Counted from the first letter of the stretch, positions 31,118-39,738 are shown. The stretch: DNA of 42,640 nt from Bacillota bacterium (GCA_017656135.1 JACDOJ010000012.1:1-42640); one strand, 5' to 3'. The notes: generated by a model not told the origin, from the letters alone. Numbers and translations: made by a program.

Positions 31118-31507
31118 ATGCGCAGCGTCCTCGCTTATTTCCCATCTTCCCAAAAGGCCCAGAAAGTAGCGGACATCCTCGAAAAACAAGGATACAAAAC
31201 CCAGATAGACTCGGTCCACAAGTTCCCGGGAGAGGGGATCATCAAGAGAATGAACCCTCTGACCGGGCGCTTTGGCTCCTTGGCCAAGCTCACCCTGGAC
31301 ACTGACTTAGACCAAGTCACCGTCGGGGAGGACAGCACCTATGTAGGCACCCTTTACGCTGCTGACCCAGGAGCCAGCGGCATGGCCGGAGCGCCTCAGG
31401 AGGAAGCCGCCGACGGCACCAATTGGCAGTTGACCGTGGTCGTCAAAGATGACGCAGATGCTGAGAAAGTCAACCTCATCTGCAAAAAACACGGCGCCCT
31501 GACCTAG
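31118..31507 (+). CDS. Small conserved-looking protein of unknown function
   Basis: The 129-residue soluble protein starts at ATG 31118, with AAAGGAGATG upstream; an in-frame GTG 39 bases further upstream lacks a site. The N-terminal half (MRSVLAYFPSSQKAQKVADI) looks like a ferredoxin-like or YflT/GS17M-like alpha-beta fold, and a Gly/Ala/Pro-rich linker (about 95-110) precedes a last strand-helix unit. I cannot name a family. It diverges from degV and overlaps the 3' end of the DUF1786 gene by 4 bases. Confidence 0.7.
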   Translation: MRSVLAYFPSSQKAQKVADILEKQGYKTQIDSVHKFPGEGIIKRMNPLTGRFGSLAKLTLDTDLDQVTVGEDSTYVGTLYAADPGASGMAGAPQEEAADGTNWQLTVVVKDDADAEKVNLICKKHGALT

Positions 31508-32541
31508 GGGAGGTCGAGGTAGCCGCCGGCTGCCAAGAGGCCGAATGACCCTGAGAGCATCATGTCGCCAAAAGGAACGGCAAAGTAATAACCTAGGTCT
31601 TTAACCAAGCCTCGGTTGGGCCCTGTCACCACTACCTGTTTGAAATCCTCAGGGTCAAGCTCCCGGTACTCTGCTCTGATGCTGGCACCGTGGCCCCCGT
31701 CATTAAAGACCTCTTCGTGGGTCAGCTGGCCGGACTGCAATTTCTCCACCAGTTCGGCTATCTTTCCTGTAGTCATGGCCCCGGTGTGGTGTTCTGCCAG
31801 TCCCCAGACCTCGTCTCCTTTAACCAGAAAAATTAAGGTATGACCGTTCCCGATGTTGAGGAGAGTGAAACCCCGCTCTTGAATGGCTCTGACCTCAGGG
31901 TCACAGAGAGCGCCCCAGACAGCGGCACCCCCAGTATCCATCAGCAAAGCCCCGGGAACCGTCTCCTGAACCGCCCGCATCCGGTTGTAAACTTCGGGTA
32001 CTTCTCGGTAAACCAGGTCGGAAAGACGCCCTCCCTGCTCCAAAAAGCGTCTCCAGAGGCTGAAGCGGAACTCCCGGTTGCTGCCCTGAGGGGAATAGCC
32101 GTGATCCTGCACCGCCACCGCGTACTGGCTGGGTAGGGTTATTCCAAAAGGAGCCAGAGCGGCCTGGAGAGCAGGAACATCCACATCTCCCAGCCAGACC
32201 TCTTCGGCTTCCTCTGGGATCCTCTCTACGATCTGAACCCCCCCAGACCTCACCTCATCAAGGTTGTCCCCGATGGTCAGGGCCGCCGCTTCAGTGGCAT
32301 AGACAGGGAGACCCGCCGCGAGGTGTTTCTTCACCGCCTTGGAACTAGGGCCACCGCCCATGGTAACTCCGGTGAGCCCCAGAGGTTTCCCTGCCTCAGT
32401 GATTCTTTTGATTCTTTCAGCGACCAGCACTGTCGGGGAAGGGAGGACCATCTTCACACAGTTTTCTAGGGGAATGCCCGGCTCGTAGATGATGATGTCT
32501 TGTGTCCCTCTGCCAACATCAATAGCTACAACCCGTTCCAC
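31504..32541 (-). CDS. DUF1786 (ASKHA-fold-like) protein
   Basis: The 345-residue protein starts with VVAIDVGRGTQDI, like the phosphate-1 loop of the actin/Hsp70/sugar-kinase fold. It has further nucleotide-fold motifs at LLMDTGGAAVWG, LLNIGNGHT and VVTGPNRGL. This is the pattern of DUF1786 (COG4012), found mainly in archaea and anaerobic bacteria; the biochemical role is unknown. GTG 32541 has GGGAGTGA upstream. It lies 4 bases after a coiled-coil membrane gene that overlaps glpX, so the three form an operon. Confidence 0.78.
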   Translation of the reverse strand: MERVVAIDVGRGTQDIIIYEPGIPLENCVKMVLPSPTVLVAERIKRITEAGKPLGLTGVTMGGGPSSKAVKKHLAAGLPVYATEAAALTIGDNLDEVRSGGVQIVERIPEEAEEVWLGDVDVPALQAALAPFGITLPSQYAVAVQDHGYSPQGSNREFRFSLWRRFLEQGGRLSDLVYREVPEVYNRMRAVQETVPGALLMDTGGAAVWGALCDPEVRAIQERGFTLLNIGNGHTLIFLVKGDEVWGLAEHHTGAMTTGKIAELVEKLQSGQLTHEEVFNDGGHGASIRAEYRELDPEDFKQVVVTGPNRGLVKDLGYYFAVPFGDMMLSGSFGLLAAGGYLDLP

Positions 32542-32545
32542 GATT

Positions 32546-32965
32546 TCACTCCCAGCTTTTTTTGGTTTTCTTTGCGCGCTCCCGTTCCAAGCGCCTGAGG
32601 GTTTTAACTAGATTACTCTTCTCCATGTATAACTGATTCAAGTACTGGATGGTTCCCTCTTTTTCCCGCCACCTGGTCCACTTGGGAATCCGGCTGGCCG
32701 AGATCATGAACCACAACGCCCCCGGAGTGGCCACCGCGAAGATAAAGAAATAGGCGAGAGGCCCCAAACCCAGAGCAAAATAGGCGTAGGTGAAGCCTAA
32801 AATTCCCGCTAAAAACAGGGCCAAGGGGGCGGCGGTTCGGACCTCGGAAGAGTGTCTGGCCTCAGCCTCCTGCCTTTTCTGATACTCTACTAGCTCGGCT
32901 TTAGTTACCCTTTCAATCTCTTTATTCAGTTCGGCGATCCGTTTTTTCAGCGCTTTTTCGTCCAT
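32546..32965 (-). CDS. Coiled-coil membrane protein, unknown
   Basis: The 139-residue protein has a charged N-terminal coiled coil (about residues 1-42), two closely spaced membrane segments (about 45-90) and a second charged helix (about 98-139) rich in Lys, Arg and Glu. Both ends would face the cytoplasm. I do not recognise the family. Its ATG at 32965 overlaps the glpX stop codon, so it is translationally coupled to that gene. Confidence 0.75.
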   Translation of the reverse strand: MDEKALKKRIAELNKEIERVTKAELVEYQKRQEAEARHSSEVRTAAPLALFLAGILGFTYAYFALGLGPLAYFFIFAVATPGALWFMISASRIPKWTRWREKEGTIQYLNQLYMEKSNLVKTLRRLERERAKKTKKSWE

Positions 32966-33984
32966 CAGACCGTCAACTCGCGACTGCGTTGCTTGGAGCG
33001 CACAGTCTTGTACCTAAGGTCATGGTAGGCCTGGATAAAACGGACTGTTCTGGTCTTGGCCCGCATGACCACTGAGTGGGTTATGGCCCGATCACCTTGG
33101 TAACGGACGCCTTGGAGCAATTCCCCATCGGTAATACCGGTGGCTGCAAAGATGATCTGATCTCCGGAAGCCAGGTTCTCGGTGTAGTAGACCTTCTCCG
33201 GGTCAAAGCCCTGCTGGACGGCTTTTTCCTTGGACTCTTCATCTGGAAACCATAGTTTGGCCTGGATCTCTCCACCTAGACACTTGAAGGCGGCAGCGGT
33301 CAAAACCCCTTCCGGTGCCCCCCCGATACCCATGAGCATGTCCACACCGGTATCTGGCAGGGCCGCGGAGATGCCGCCGGAGACATCCCCGTCACTGATG
33401 AGTTTGATTCTGGCCCCGCAATCCCGGACCTCCTGAATCAGTCTCGCGTGCCGGGGGCGGTCGAGAATGACCACCGTCAAATCCCGGACTTTCTTGCGCA
33501 AGGTGGCGGCCACCACCCGGAGGTTCTCCCGCACCGGAGCATTGATGTCAATTTGGCCGGCTGCCTCCGGTCCCACTGCAATCTTATTCATGTACCAGGC
33601 GGTGATGGGGGCCAGGGACCCTTTTTTGGCGGCTACAATCACGGAAACGGCATTTGGAAGGCCATAGGCCACTAGGCGGGTGCCTTCCACCGGGTCCACG
33701 GCGATGTCCATCTCAGGCCCGTCATATGCCCAATTCCCGACCTTTTCACCGATGTATAACATTGGAGCCTGGTCCTTCTCCCCCTCACCGATGACGACCG
33801 TGCCCCTGATATCCACTAGGTCCAGCATTCCCCGCATACCGTCAACAGCAGCCTGGTCGGCGGCTTCTTTGTCGCCGCGTCCCATGAAGCGCCCGGCCCT
33901 CAAAGCCGCTGTCTCTGTAACCCGGACTAAATCCAGCATCACTTCCCGTTCAATATCTGCAGTAATATTCGAAGACGTGGTCAA
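32965..33984 (-). CDS. glpX: Class II fructose-1,6-bisphosphatase
   Basis: The 339-residue enzyme matches GlpX across its length: AALRAGRFMGRGDKEAADQAAVDGM, VIGEGEKDQAPML, the metal site DPVEGT, GMGIGGAPEG-type loop (MGIGGAPEG) and a late DGELLQGVRY. It hydrolyses fructose 1,6-bisphosphate in gluconeogenesis, opposing the phosphofructokinase encoded 9 kb away. The start is TTG 33984, with GGAGGGA 7 bases upstream. First gene of the glpX-coiled-coil-DUF1786 operon. Confidence 0.94.
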   Translation of the reverse strand: MTTSSNITADIEREVMLDLVRVTETAALRAGRFMGRGDKEAADQAAVDGMRGMLDLVDIRGTVVIGEGEKDQAPMLYIGEKVGNWAYDGPEMDIAVDPVEGTRLVAYGLPNAVSVIVAAKKGSLAPITAWYMNKIAVGPEAAGQIDINAPVRENLRVVAATLRKKVRDLTVVILDRPRHARLIQEVRDCGARIKLISDGDVSGGISAALPDTGVDMLMGIGGAPEGVLTAAAFKCLGGEIQAKLWFPDEESKEKAVQQGFDPEKVYYTENLASGDQIIFAATGITDGELLQGVRYQGDRAITHSVVMRAKTRTVRFIQAYHDLRYKTVRSKQRSRELTV

Positions 33985-34048
33985 AAACGCTCCCTCCAGG
34001 TAAGCAATTACTTATCTGTGATTATCCAAGTACGGTGAATTCTCCTTC

Positions 34049-34078
34049 CAAAATAAGAAAGCGACCCGCTTGGGCCGC
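34049..34078 (-). terminator. Terminator after the small 85-residue gene
   Basis: On the minus strand GCGGCCC and GGGTCGC form a 7-bp stem with one G-T pair and an AAGC loop, followed by TTTCTTATTTT. It separates the small gene at 34102 from glpX. Confidence 0.75.
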
Positions 34079-34101
34079 GCATCACCGCATAGCTTCTTTT
34101 T

Positions 34102-34359
34102 TTAATACCGTTTTGGGTGCGGTTTGCTCCGTTCCTCTCCCTCGATAGGAGTGCCCAGTTCCGCAGCTACCTCTTCCATGTACCTGGCCCGAGAGAGGTC
34201 GCTGGGATCCAATGTTGACCAGTGCCAACCCATAATCATTGGTAAAACAATACCGTCTTCAACCCCAGTTCGTTCCAGAGTCACATCCTGGCTCTCACCC
34301 TGGTCTTTGTCACGGCCAACCCGGAGCCCGCCTTTATCTTTCCCTTGGAAACTGCCCAC
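34102..34359 (-). CDS. Small hydrophilic protein of unknown function
   Basis: The 85-residue protein is strongly charged, with a Gly/Lys/Asp-rich N-terminus, a conserved-looking core (GIVLPMIMGWHWSTLD) and a basic end. GTG 34359 is 6 bases after AAAGGAGGT; the in-frame TTG 6 bases upstream is too close to that site. It lies between the RsfA-like gene and glpX and has its own terminator. I know no family for it; size and composition recall small spore-associated proteins, which is only a guess. Confidence 0.6.
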   Translation of the reverse strand: MGSFQGKDKGGLRVGRDKDQGESQDVTLERTGVEDGIVLPMIMGWHWSTLDPSDLSRARYMEEVAAELGTPIEGEERSKPHPKRY

Positions 34360-34433
34360 CTTCAAACCTCCTTTGCCTGGCCTTTGGTCATAGCTTTACC
34401 GTCGACCGGCCGTGGCATACAGGAGGAAACTTC

Positions 34434-35144
34434 CTAAAGGGAGCGTTTCAGTTTAACCACATTCCCAAATTTATCCACGGTAACTTCCAGGCGGGACGCA
34501 AAATCCCCTAGGACCCTGATTTTATCCACAGAGCTCAGCCGCATAAACTCGCTGAAGATGGCTTCCAAGTCATCATAGACCTCCCGGAGCTCTTTCCGCT
34601 CCGCCTCCAGCCTCTGGCGTTCACTGGCGAGCTCAGCCTGGAGCACCTCTTTCTCCCGGGTCAAATGTTCAACATGGTCCTTCAGCCGGATATTCTCCTG
34701 CTTCAGTTCGTCATATTTCTTGAAACTCTGCAAAAACTCAGGCAAACCGGTGTATTTTTCCTCCCGCAGCTGGTTTACCTGTTTCTTGATCAACTCCAGC
34801 TCCAGCTCTATCTTTCTGGCCCTGGCCGGAAAATACTTCAGGGCCTCCAAAAGGTCCTCATTCTCTGCGGAATCCGTTTCCTCAGAACACCGACCTGCTT
34901 CCTGTTGGGAAGAAACAGGCTTGTTCAGCACTTCTTCCAAACGGCCCTGCTTAGCCAGGCGGCGGTACTCTTTTGGTTGGATGTTGCGCTCCTTGAGAAG
35001 CTGATAAAACCGATAGGCCAACCCCCCTAAAGGGCGGTCTAATTTTTTGGCCAAATCCCGCCGGCCCTCCTTATTGTACCAGGTGTTGAGTATCAGGTTG
35101 TCCTCTTCCGGCGTATAACGACGTAAACTTGCTGTTTCAGCCAA
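34434..35144 (-). CDS. RsfA-like Myb/SANT-type regulator with coiled coil
   Basis: The 236-residue protein begins with a Myb/SANT-like helix-turn-helix (about residues 8-55: YTPEEDNLILNTWYN and LDRPLGGLAYRFYQL), as in prespore regulators of the RsfA family. A long coiled coil follows (about 105-205), then a short C-terminal domain. RsfA modulates sigma-F-dependent genes in Bacillus; here the homology is by architecture. The start is TTG 35144 with GGGAGGGA upstream. The 167-base region upstream contains a TATACT -10 candidate without a good -35. Confidence 0.7.
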   Translation of the reverse strand: MAETASLRRYTPEEDNLILNTWYNKEGRRDLAKKLDRPLGGLAYRFYQLLKERNIQPKEYRRLAKQGRLEEVLNKPVSSQQEAGRCSEETDSAENEDLLEALKYFPARARKIELELELIKKQVNQLREEKYTGLPEFLQSFKKYDELKQENIRLKDHVEHLTREKEVLQAELASERQRLEAERKELREVYDDLEAIFSEFMRLSSVDKIRVLGDFASRLEVTVDKFGNVVKLKRSL

Positions 35145-35311
35145 AACAATCCCTCCCGCAAGTAGCGTGAAAGTAAGTATAGTCTGATATATATTGATGC
35201 CCAGAACTCGGAAAATAATACCATTACTTGTAAGAGAAAAACAAATCTACTGCGGTCGTGGATTGGCTCAACAAGCACTTCACTAAAGTTAACAAAAGTT
35301 TGGGTGACTTT

Positions 35312-36232
35312 TTAAAGACCCGGCTCTAAAGACGCATGCGTACGTTTCAACCCGGTGAGCAGGTCAGTCTCGGCCTGCCACCCCAGCACTTCCCTGGCCT
35401 TGCTGGGATCCAAGGCGCTGTGCAGGATCTCCCCAGGCCGTGGTTTTTCATACCGAGGGGTTATGCTTCTTTTGATGACTTTCTCAAAGGCACGGACCAG
35501 TTCATTGACGGAGATCCGGCTGCCGGTGCTGATGTTGAAGGTGTCATCTACACCGGTCTCAAGAGCGACCAAGTTGGCCCTGGCCACATCCTCCACATAG
35601 ACGAAATCACGGGTCTGTTCCCCGTCACCAAAGATAACCGGCTGCTCCCCGGCGGCCAGGCGATGAGCAAAGATGGCTACCACCCCACCTTCCCCGGTGG
35701 CACTCTGGCGAGGACCGTAGACATTGGCGTAGCGCAAGATAGTATACCCGCTACCGGCCTCTCTGGCTAAAATCCTGAGGTAGTGCTCAGGTGTGTACTT
35801 ACTGATCCCGTAAGGCGCCAGGGGCACGATGGCATCTTCTTCTTTCAGCGGCAGCCGAACAGGGTTACCATAAATAGCTGCAGACGAAGCGTAAACTATT
35901 CGCCGCGCTCCGACCCGAAAGGCCTCTTGAAACAGATTTATACTCCCCAAGATGTTAACCTGGGCATCATGCAGGGGCTTGGACAAAGAGGTAGTTACAT
36001 CCACCTGGGCAGCGTGGTGAATCACGTAATCCGGCTGCACCGCCTTTAGCATCTCTCTCACCGCAGCATAGTCAGTCAGGTCAATCTGGAAGAACTCCGC
36101 CTTGGGATTAAGATTCGCCAGCCGGCCTGTGCTGAGGTTATCCAGCACAAAGACTCTGTAGCCGGCGGCCACCAATCTATCTACCACATGGGAGCCGATA
36201 AAGCCGGCCCCCCCTGTTACCAACACTTTCAT
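35312..36232 (-). CDS. NAD-dependent epimerase, UDP-glucose 4-epimerase-like
   Basis: The 306-residue extended short-chain dehydrogenase has the NAD loop GGAGFIG (7-13), the DNLSTG turn that binds the adenine ribose, YASSAAIYG, the catalytic Tyr141 and Lys145 (YGISK) and the downstream RYANVYGPRQ motif. This is the GalE/WbpP-like group that interconverts UDP-sugars for envelope glycans. The ATG at 36232 has AGGAGGG 8 bases upstream. No glycosyltransferase genes are adjacent, so the sugar cannot be specified. Confidence 0.9.
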   Translation of the reverse strand: MKVLVTGGAGFIGSHVVDRLVAAGYRVFVLDNLSTGRLANLNPKAEFFQIDLTDYAAVREMLKAVQPDYVIHHAAQVDVTTSLSKPLHDAQVNILGSINLFQEAFRVGARRIVYASSAAIYGNPVRLPLKEEDAIVPLAPYGISKYTPEHYLRILAREAGSGYTILRYANVYGPRQSATGEGGVVAIFAHRLAAGEQPVIFGDGEQTRDFVYVEDVARANLVALETGVDDTFNISTGSRISVNELVRAFEKVIKRSITPRYEKPRPGEILHSALDPSKAREVLGWQAETDLLTGLKRTHASLEPGL

Positions 36233-36352
36233 CTGTGTTTCCCTCCTAACACCTCTCTTTTTCTGCTCCTTGCCGGCTTTTCCTCCATTCCCAACCTGCC
36301 AGGGGAGTTCATATAATAATCTGGTTTCAGTTTAAGGCAAGGAGTGGTCTGG

Positions 36353-36679
36353 ATGCAGGAACTAATCCCCTTTGATTTGCAGTTTTTCGCCAAAAAAGAA
36401 GATGGTGAAACTCCTCCCCCGACCAAAGCCAAAGGCAAAAAGAAACGGGAAACCGCGGGGCCCAAGAAAAGCCGTTCCAGCAGCAGTCGAAAAAAGAAGA
36501 AGACCTCTGACTTCACAGATGACGAGCTCATCCGGTATGTAGTCCAACCAGGAGACACCATCTACAACCTGGCCCGCAGGTTCCACACCACCCCCCGCCG
36601 GATCTGCGAGCTAAACAAGCTCCACAAACCCACATTACTGATTCCTGGGGATGTCATCGTCCTTCCGGAGAACTTTTAA
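36353..36679 (+). CDS. LysM protein with FlhB-like N-terminal segment
   Basis: The 108-residue protein has a short start IPFDLQFFAKKEDGE, followed by a Lys/Arg/Ser/Pro-rich region (about 18-55) and one LysM domain (about 60-106: YVVQPGDTIYNLARRF ... LLIPGDVIVLP). LysM binds peptidoglycan sugar chains. The first 30 residues resemble the cytoplasmic N-terminus of FlhB-type export proteins (LQFFA followed by KTE..TPKK), with no signal peptide. ATG 36353 has AAGGAG 8 bases upstream; the GTG at 36344 overlaps that site. A TATAAT at 36312-36317 is the likely -10. A sporulation-type coat or cortex role is possible. Confidence 0.75.
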   Translation: MQELIPFDLQFFAKKEDGETPPPTKAKGKKKRETAGPKKSRSSSSRKKKKTSDFTDDELIRYVVQPGDTIYNLARRFHTTPRRICELNKLHKPTLLIPGDVIVLPENF

Positions 36680-36680
36680 G

Positions 36681-36719
36681 AAATAAAAACCGGGTGTGAA
36701 CCTTGTCGGTCCACACCCG
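36681..36719 (-). terminator. Terminator of the DUF3794/LysM gene
   Basis: On the minus strand CGGGTGTG and CACACCCG pair, with additional inner pairing, followed by GTTTTTATTT. It lies between two convergent genes and faces the DUF3794 gene. Confidence 0.8.
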
Positions 36720-36746
36720 AAAAGAAGGTCTCTGGCAGTGGTTTTC

Positions 36747-38420
36747 TTATCCTACCGAAGGAATGCGCAGCCTTTGGCCGACAGCCAGTTCATCGGTATC
36801 TTCCAACTTGTTGTATTCAGCGAGGAACTCCACTGTCGTCCCGTACTGCCGGGCCAGCTTCCAGAGGGTGTCGCCCTTTTGAACAACAACCACCCGGATA
36901 CTGGCACCGTCCTTGGGTGCCGGTACAGCTAGAGCTGCTTCCATAACCAGTTCCGTTTCGACTACATCCACCGCCTCAATATCCAGGGTCACCAGGATAT
37001 TGGCCTCCAAGGTGAAGGGATCTAGGACATTGACTGCAGCCGTAGTCACATTGGCATCGACTTTGACCAACATACCAGGTTCTACCCCGGCCAGCTCAAA
37101 GGTCTCTTTGAATTCAAACCCATGGTCGATGCTAAGGCTATCCAAGACCTCTTCGCCTAACTCATTCTCACCGAGGTAGAGGACATCCAGGTGCACCTTG
37201 CCGCCGACGGTGATCTTATCCTGAGCAACCTTGCACTGACTCACCTTTGGTTTTGACCGAACACTCAAGACATCTTTGAGCTCTGACTTGGAAGCAGCGA
37301 TGCCTGGAGAACCGGTGACTACCAATTCCTTGTGGGTTTCAGCCGCAGTCTGGGGCACGTTAAAAAGCCGCCGGTTCAGATCGACCCTCTCTTCCCCTTC
37401 GGTTTCCGCAGAAACCACGGTTTCCAGGGAGAACTCTTCATAAACGGCACCTTTGGCCTGAAGAAGCACCGTGGCCTCAACTTTTTCAGCTGCCACAGCT
37501 TTGGCGGTGCAGCCAGTGACAGCCACTTTCAGTTCCGGAGTCATATCCGGCTTTAAACCGGATACATCCTGGGAGAGCATAAACTTAGCCCCGGCGGAGA
37601 TTTCCTTCTTGACAATTTTCGGAACGCTGGGAGCGGCCTCGGAGAAGTCGGTCAGGAAATCCTCATCTGCTTCCGACTCTTCCCCTTGCGGCTCATCTTT
37701 TTGCTCCGGCTGGGGAGGCTCAGGCTGCTGGGGCTGGTAAAGCAGTTCGAAATCCAGCTCTCCTTCGACGATCACTTTCCCGGCCAGGCAGCGGCTTTTG
37801 TCGATTCTGGGTTTCACCCCAACCCGCAGCAGTTCAGCTATGGGAGGATCAGCTTTGGCCAGGACGAGACTGGCCTCGATGGCTTTTTCTAGGGCAAGAG
37901 GAGTGACAAAGCTCTTGATTTCTTTGCTCTCTTTAGTGACGTTGACTTTCAGGTCGGCCCCGGTTATATCGGTTAAAACCCTGGTTTCGGTGAGCTGAGC
38001 CGCTTCCACCTCATAGGCCAGAACTAGGTCACACTTGATGGTCTTGTCTTTGCCGGCAGAGGCAGTTACACTCTCAACCTGTACACTGGCAGAGATCTGG
38101 GTCTGGGGTGCCACCTCTCCACCTAAATCCACCGGAATCACGTACTCCAAGGCTTTGGGAAATTCCACACCTTTGAAGGCCAGCTGCTCTCCGCCTTTGG
38201 CGGCGTAGATGATTCCGATGTCCACTGTACCTTTCAAGATCACCTGCCCTAATTCGAAAACAGGTTCCTCGGGGCACACCAATCCTTCGGCATAAACGAT
38301 CTTGTGAACCTCTGGGAAACCCGGGGGCAGCTCCAGAGTGCACTCCTCGACACTGCTGCCGTCGGCCCCGCTGAGAGGTATCGGTATCTTCAGCACCCGC
38401 TCCTGAACATTGATGCTCAT
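36747..38420 (-). CDS. DUF3794 (SPOCS) repeat protein with C-terminal LysM
   Basis: The 557-residue protein contains at least three DUF3794/SPOCS beta-rich units (about 30-130, 195-330 with an acidic Pro/Gln/Glu insert at 232-262, and 385-490). It ends in a LysM domain (about 508-555: VVVQKGDTLWKLARQYGTT ... VGQRLRIPSVG). DUF3794-LysM proteins are found in spore-forming Clostridia and resemble SafA/SpoVID-type coat or cortex-interface morphogens. No signal peptide, consistent with action inside the mother cell around the forespore. The ATG at 38420 follows a GGGGGAAGG-type site. Monocistronic with its own terminator. Confidence 0.88.
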   Translation of the reverse strand: MSINVQERVLKIPIPLSGADGSSVEECTLELPPGFPEVHKIVYAEGLVCPEEPVFELGQVILKGTVDIGIIYAAKGGEQLAFKGVEFPKALEYVIPVDLGGEVAPQTQISASVQVESVTASAGKDKTIKCDLVLAYEVEAAQLTETRVLTDITGADLKVNVTKESKEIKSFVTPLALEKAIEASLVLAKADPPIAELLRVGVKPRIDKSRCLAGKVIVEGELDFELLYQPQQPEPPQPEQKDEPQGEESEADEDFLTDFSEAAPSVPKIVKKEISAGAKFMLSQDVSGLKPDMTPELKVAVTGCTAKAVAAEKVEATVLLQAKGAVYEEFSLETVVSAETEGEERVDLNRRLFNVPQTAAETHKELVVTGSPGIAASKSELKDVLSVRSKPKVSQCKVAQDKITVGGKVHLDVLYLGENELGEEVLDSLSIDHGFEFKETFELAGVEPGMLVKVDANVTTAAVNVLDPFTLEANILVTLDIEAVDVVETELVMEAALAVPAPKDGASIRVVVVQKGDTLWKLARQYGTTVEFLAEYNKLEDTDELAVGQRLRIPSVG

Positions 38421-38495
38421 GCTCCTTCCCCCTTTACCAAACTAGTACAGTATATTTAAGCCATAGTCAGGCCATTCCGCTTTTTCTGTACATAC

Positions 38496-39614
38496 CTATG
38501 AACTCCGGGCGGGAATTATTTCTCCGCTAATGAACTCTTTGCCGATCTGGTGCCAAAAGGACTCTCCCTCCCGGCCAAAATCAAAGATGCAGGCCCCACC
38601 TAAGTTATACTTGTTGATGAAGGCAACTTTTTGAGGCAGCTCCCGGTCGTAGCCTGAGCCCCCTAAGCCGATCACCATTTGCCAGCAGGGAACCTCCTTC
38701 AAAGCCGCTCTGATGCTGCGTCCCATTTCCCCGGAATCAGAAAAAGGCTCAAAGATCAGGTAGTCAGCGTCTTGGGCCAGGCAGGAGTAATCAATGGCTT
38801 TCTGGGTCTCTGATGAGGGATAGGGCAGGGTGAGGGCAAGAGTCTGTCTGGAGAAGGCCCGTCGGGTAAGTCGTAGGAACCGGGAGTAGAGGTAGAAGTG
38901 GCGGGGCAGCAGCCCAGCCGGACCCTGAATTACCAACCCCTCAGGGCTCAGAGCTTTGATGCTGGCTGTCATGGCTGAGAGGGCCTTCTTGCAGCCCTTG
39001 CCGGTGAAGAGCAATGCCTCCAGATCTCGGTGGGCATCGGGTAGCTTGAGGGCAACCCAGAACGGAAGCCGGTGACGTCTGGCCCAGTCCTGCAGGTCCC
39101 GGCGGGTGCAAAGCTCCCCGGTAACCGTCTTCTCTGCGGTCAAGGCCAAACCGGCGGTGATAAAAGCATCCAGTTTGCTCCCGTGTCGGAAGAGGGGTTG
39201 GACTGGCTGGTATTCGCCGGAGGAATGGAGGGCCAGCAAGATGCGTTTGGGGATTTTCAAGCGCTGACCGGCGGTGACTCGAAAGTCGGTAATTCCGTTT
39301 TCAGTAGCTAAGACTTGAGGGGAAATCTGGTGGGCCTGGGCGATGCTGCGCAGGGTTTCACCCTGTTTGACCAGATGGAAGCGGTAACGACCAAAGGTGT
39401 TGGAGTTGAGAACGCTCCAGGTGCGAGGGCCAACAATTCCATCAGGGTAGATGTGATGATCCCTTTGCAGGGCTTCTACCGCCTCCTCGGTGACCAGGCC
39501 GAAAAAGCCGTCCACCGGTCCCACTTCATAGCCTAACAGAGCCAGCTGACGCTGGATCTCTTTGACTTTAGGGCCCTTATCACCGAATTTAAGCACCTTG
39601 ACAGGTTTGAACAC
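38496..39614 (-). CDS. Peptidoglycan-binding/LysM protein with degenerate GH18 domain
   Basis: The 372-residue protein has a PG_binding_1 domain (about 8-70: GDKGPKVKEIQRQLALLGY ... DGIVGPRTW), a LysM domain (about 78-123) and a C-terminal TIM-barrel-like region (about 125-370) resembling the GH18 domain of spore cortex enzymes such as SleL/YaaH. GH18 enzymes need a DxxDxDxE motif; the equivalent strand here reads PEGLVIQGPAGL (about 224-235), so the catalytic glutamate appears to be lost. The barrel end (NKYNLGGACIFDFGREG) is typical. GTG 39614 is preferred, with GAGGTGG 6 bases upstream; GTG 39629 lies inside that site. Possibly a non-catalytic cortex-binding protein. Confidence 0.75.
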   Translation of the reverse strand: MFKPVKVLKFGDKGPKVKEIQRQLALLGYEVGPVDGFFGLVTEEAVEALQRDHHIYPDGIVGPRTWSVLNSNTFGRYRFHLVKQGETLRSIAQAHQISPQVLATENGITDFRVTAGQRLKIPKRILLALHSSGEYQPVQPLFRHGSKLDAFITAGLALTAEKTVTGELCTRRDLQDWARRHRLPFWVALKLPDAHRDLEALLFTGKGCKKALSAMTASIKALSPEGLVIQGPAGLLPRHFYLYSRFLRLTRRAFSRQTLALTLPYPSSETQKAIDYSCLAQDADYLIFEPFSDSGEMGRSIRAALKEVPCWQMVIGLGGSGYDRELPQKVAFINKYNLGGACIFDFGREGESFWHQIGKEFISGEIIPARSS

Positions 39615-39677
39615 AGGAAACCACCTCACCTCATCTTAGGCTGTCTGGTTAGCCTATGCCCACGGATGTGAAGTGGT

Positions 39678-39714
39678 GAAAAGAAAAACCCACAAGCCAT
39701 CCCTGGTTTGTGGG
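39678..39714 (-). terminator. Terminator after lonC
   Basis: A 10-bp stem with one G-T pair (39689-39698 with 39705-39714) and a 6-base loop is followed on the minus strand by TTTTTCTTTTC. It ends the yybS-rplI-lonC transcript. Confidence 0.85.
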
Positions 39715-39738
39715 AGCATTCCGTTTTGGGGCTGTGAT

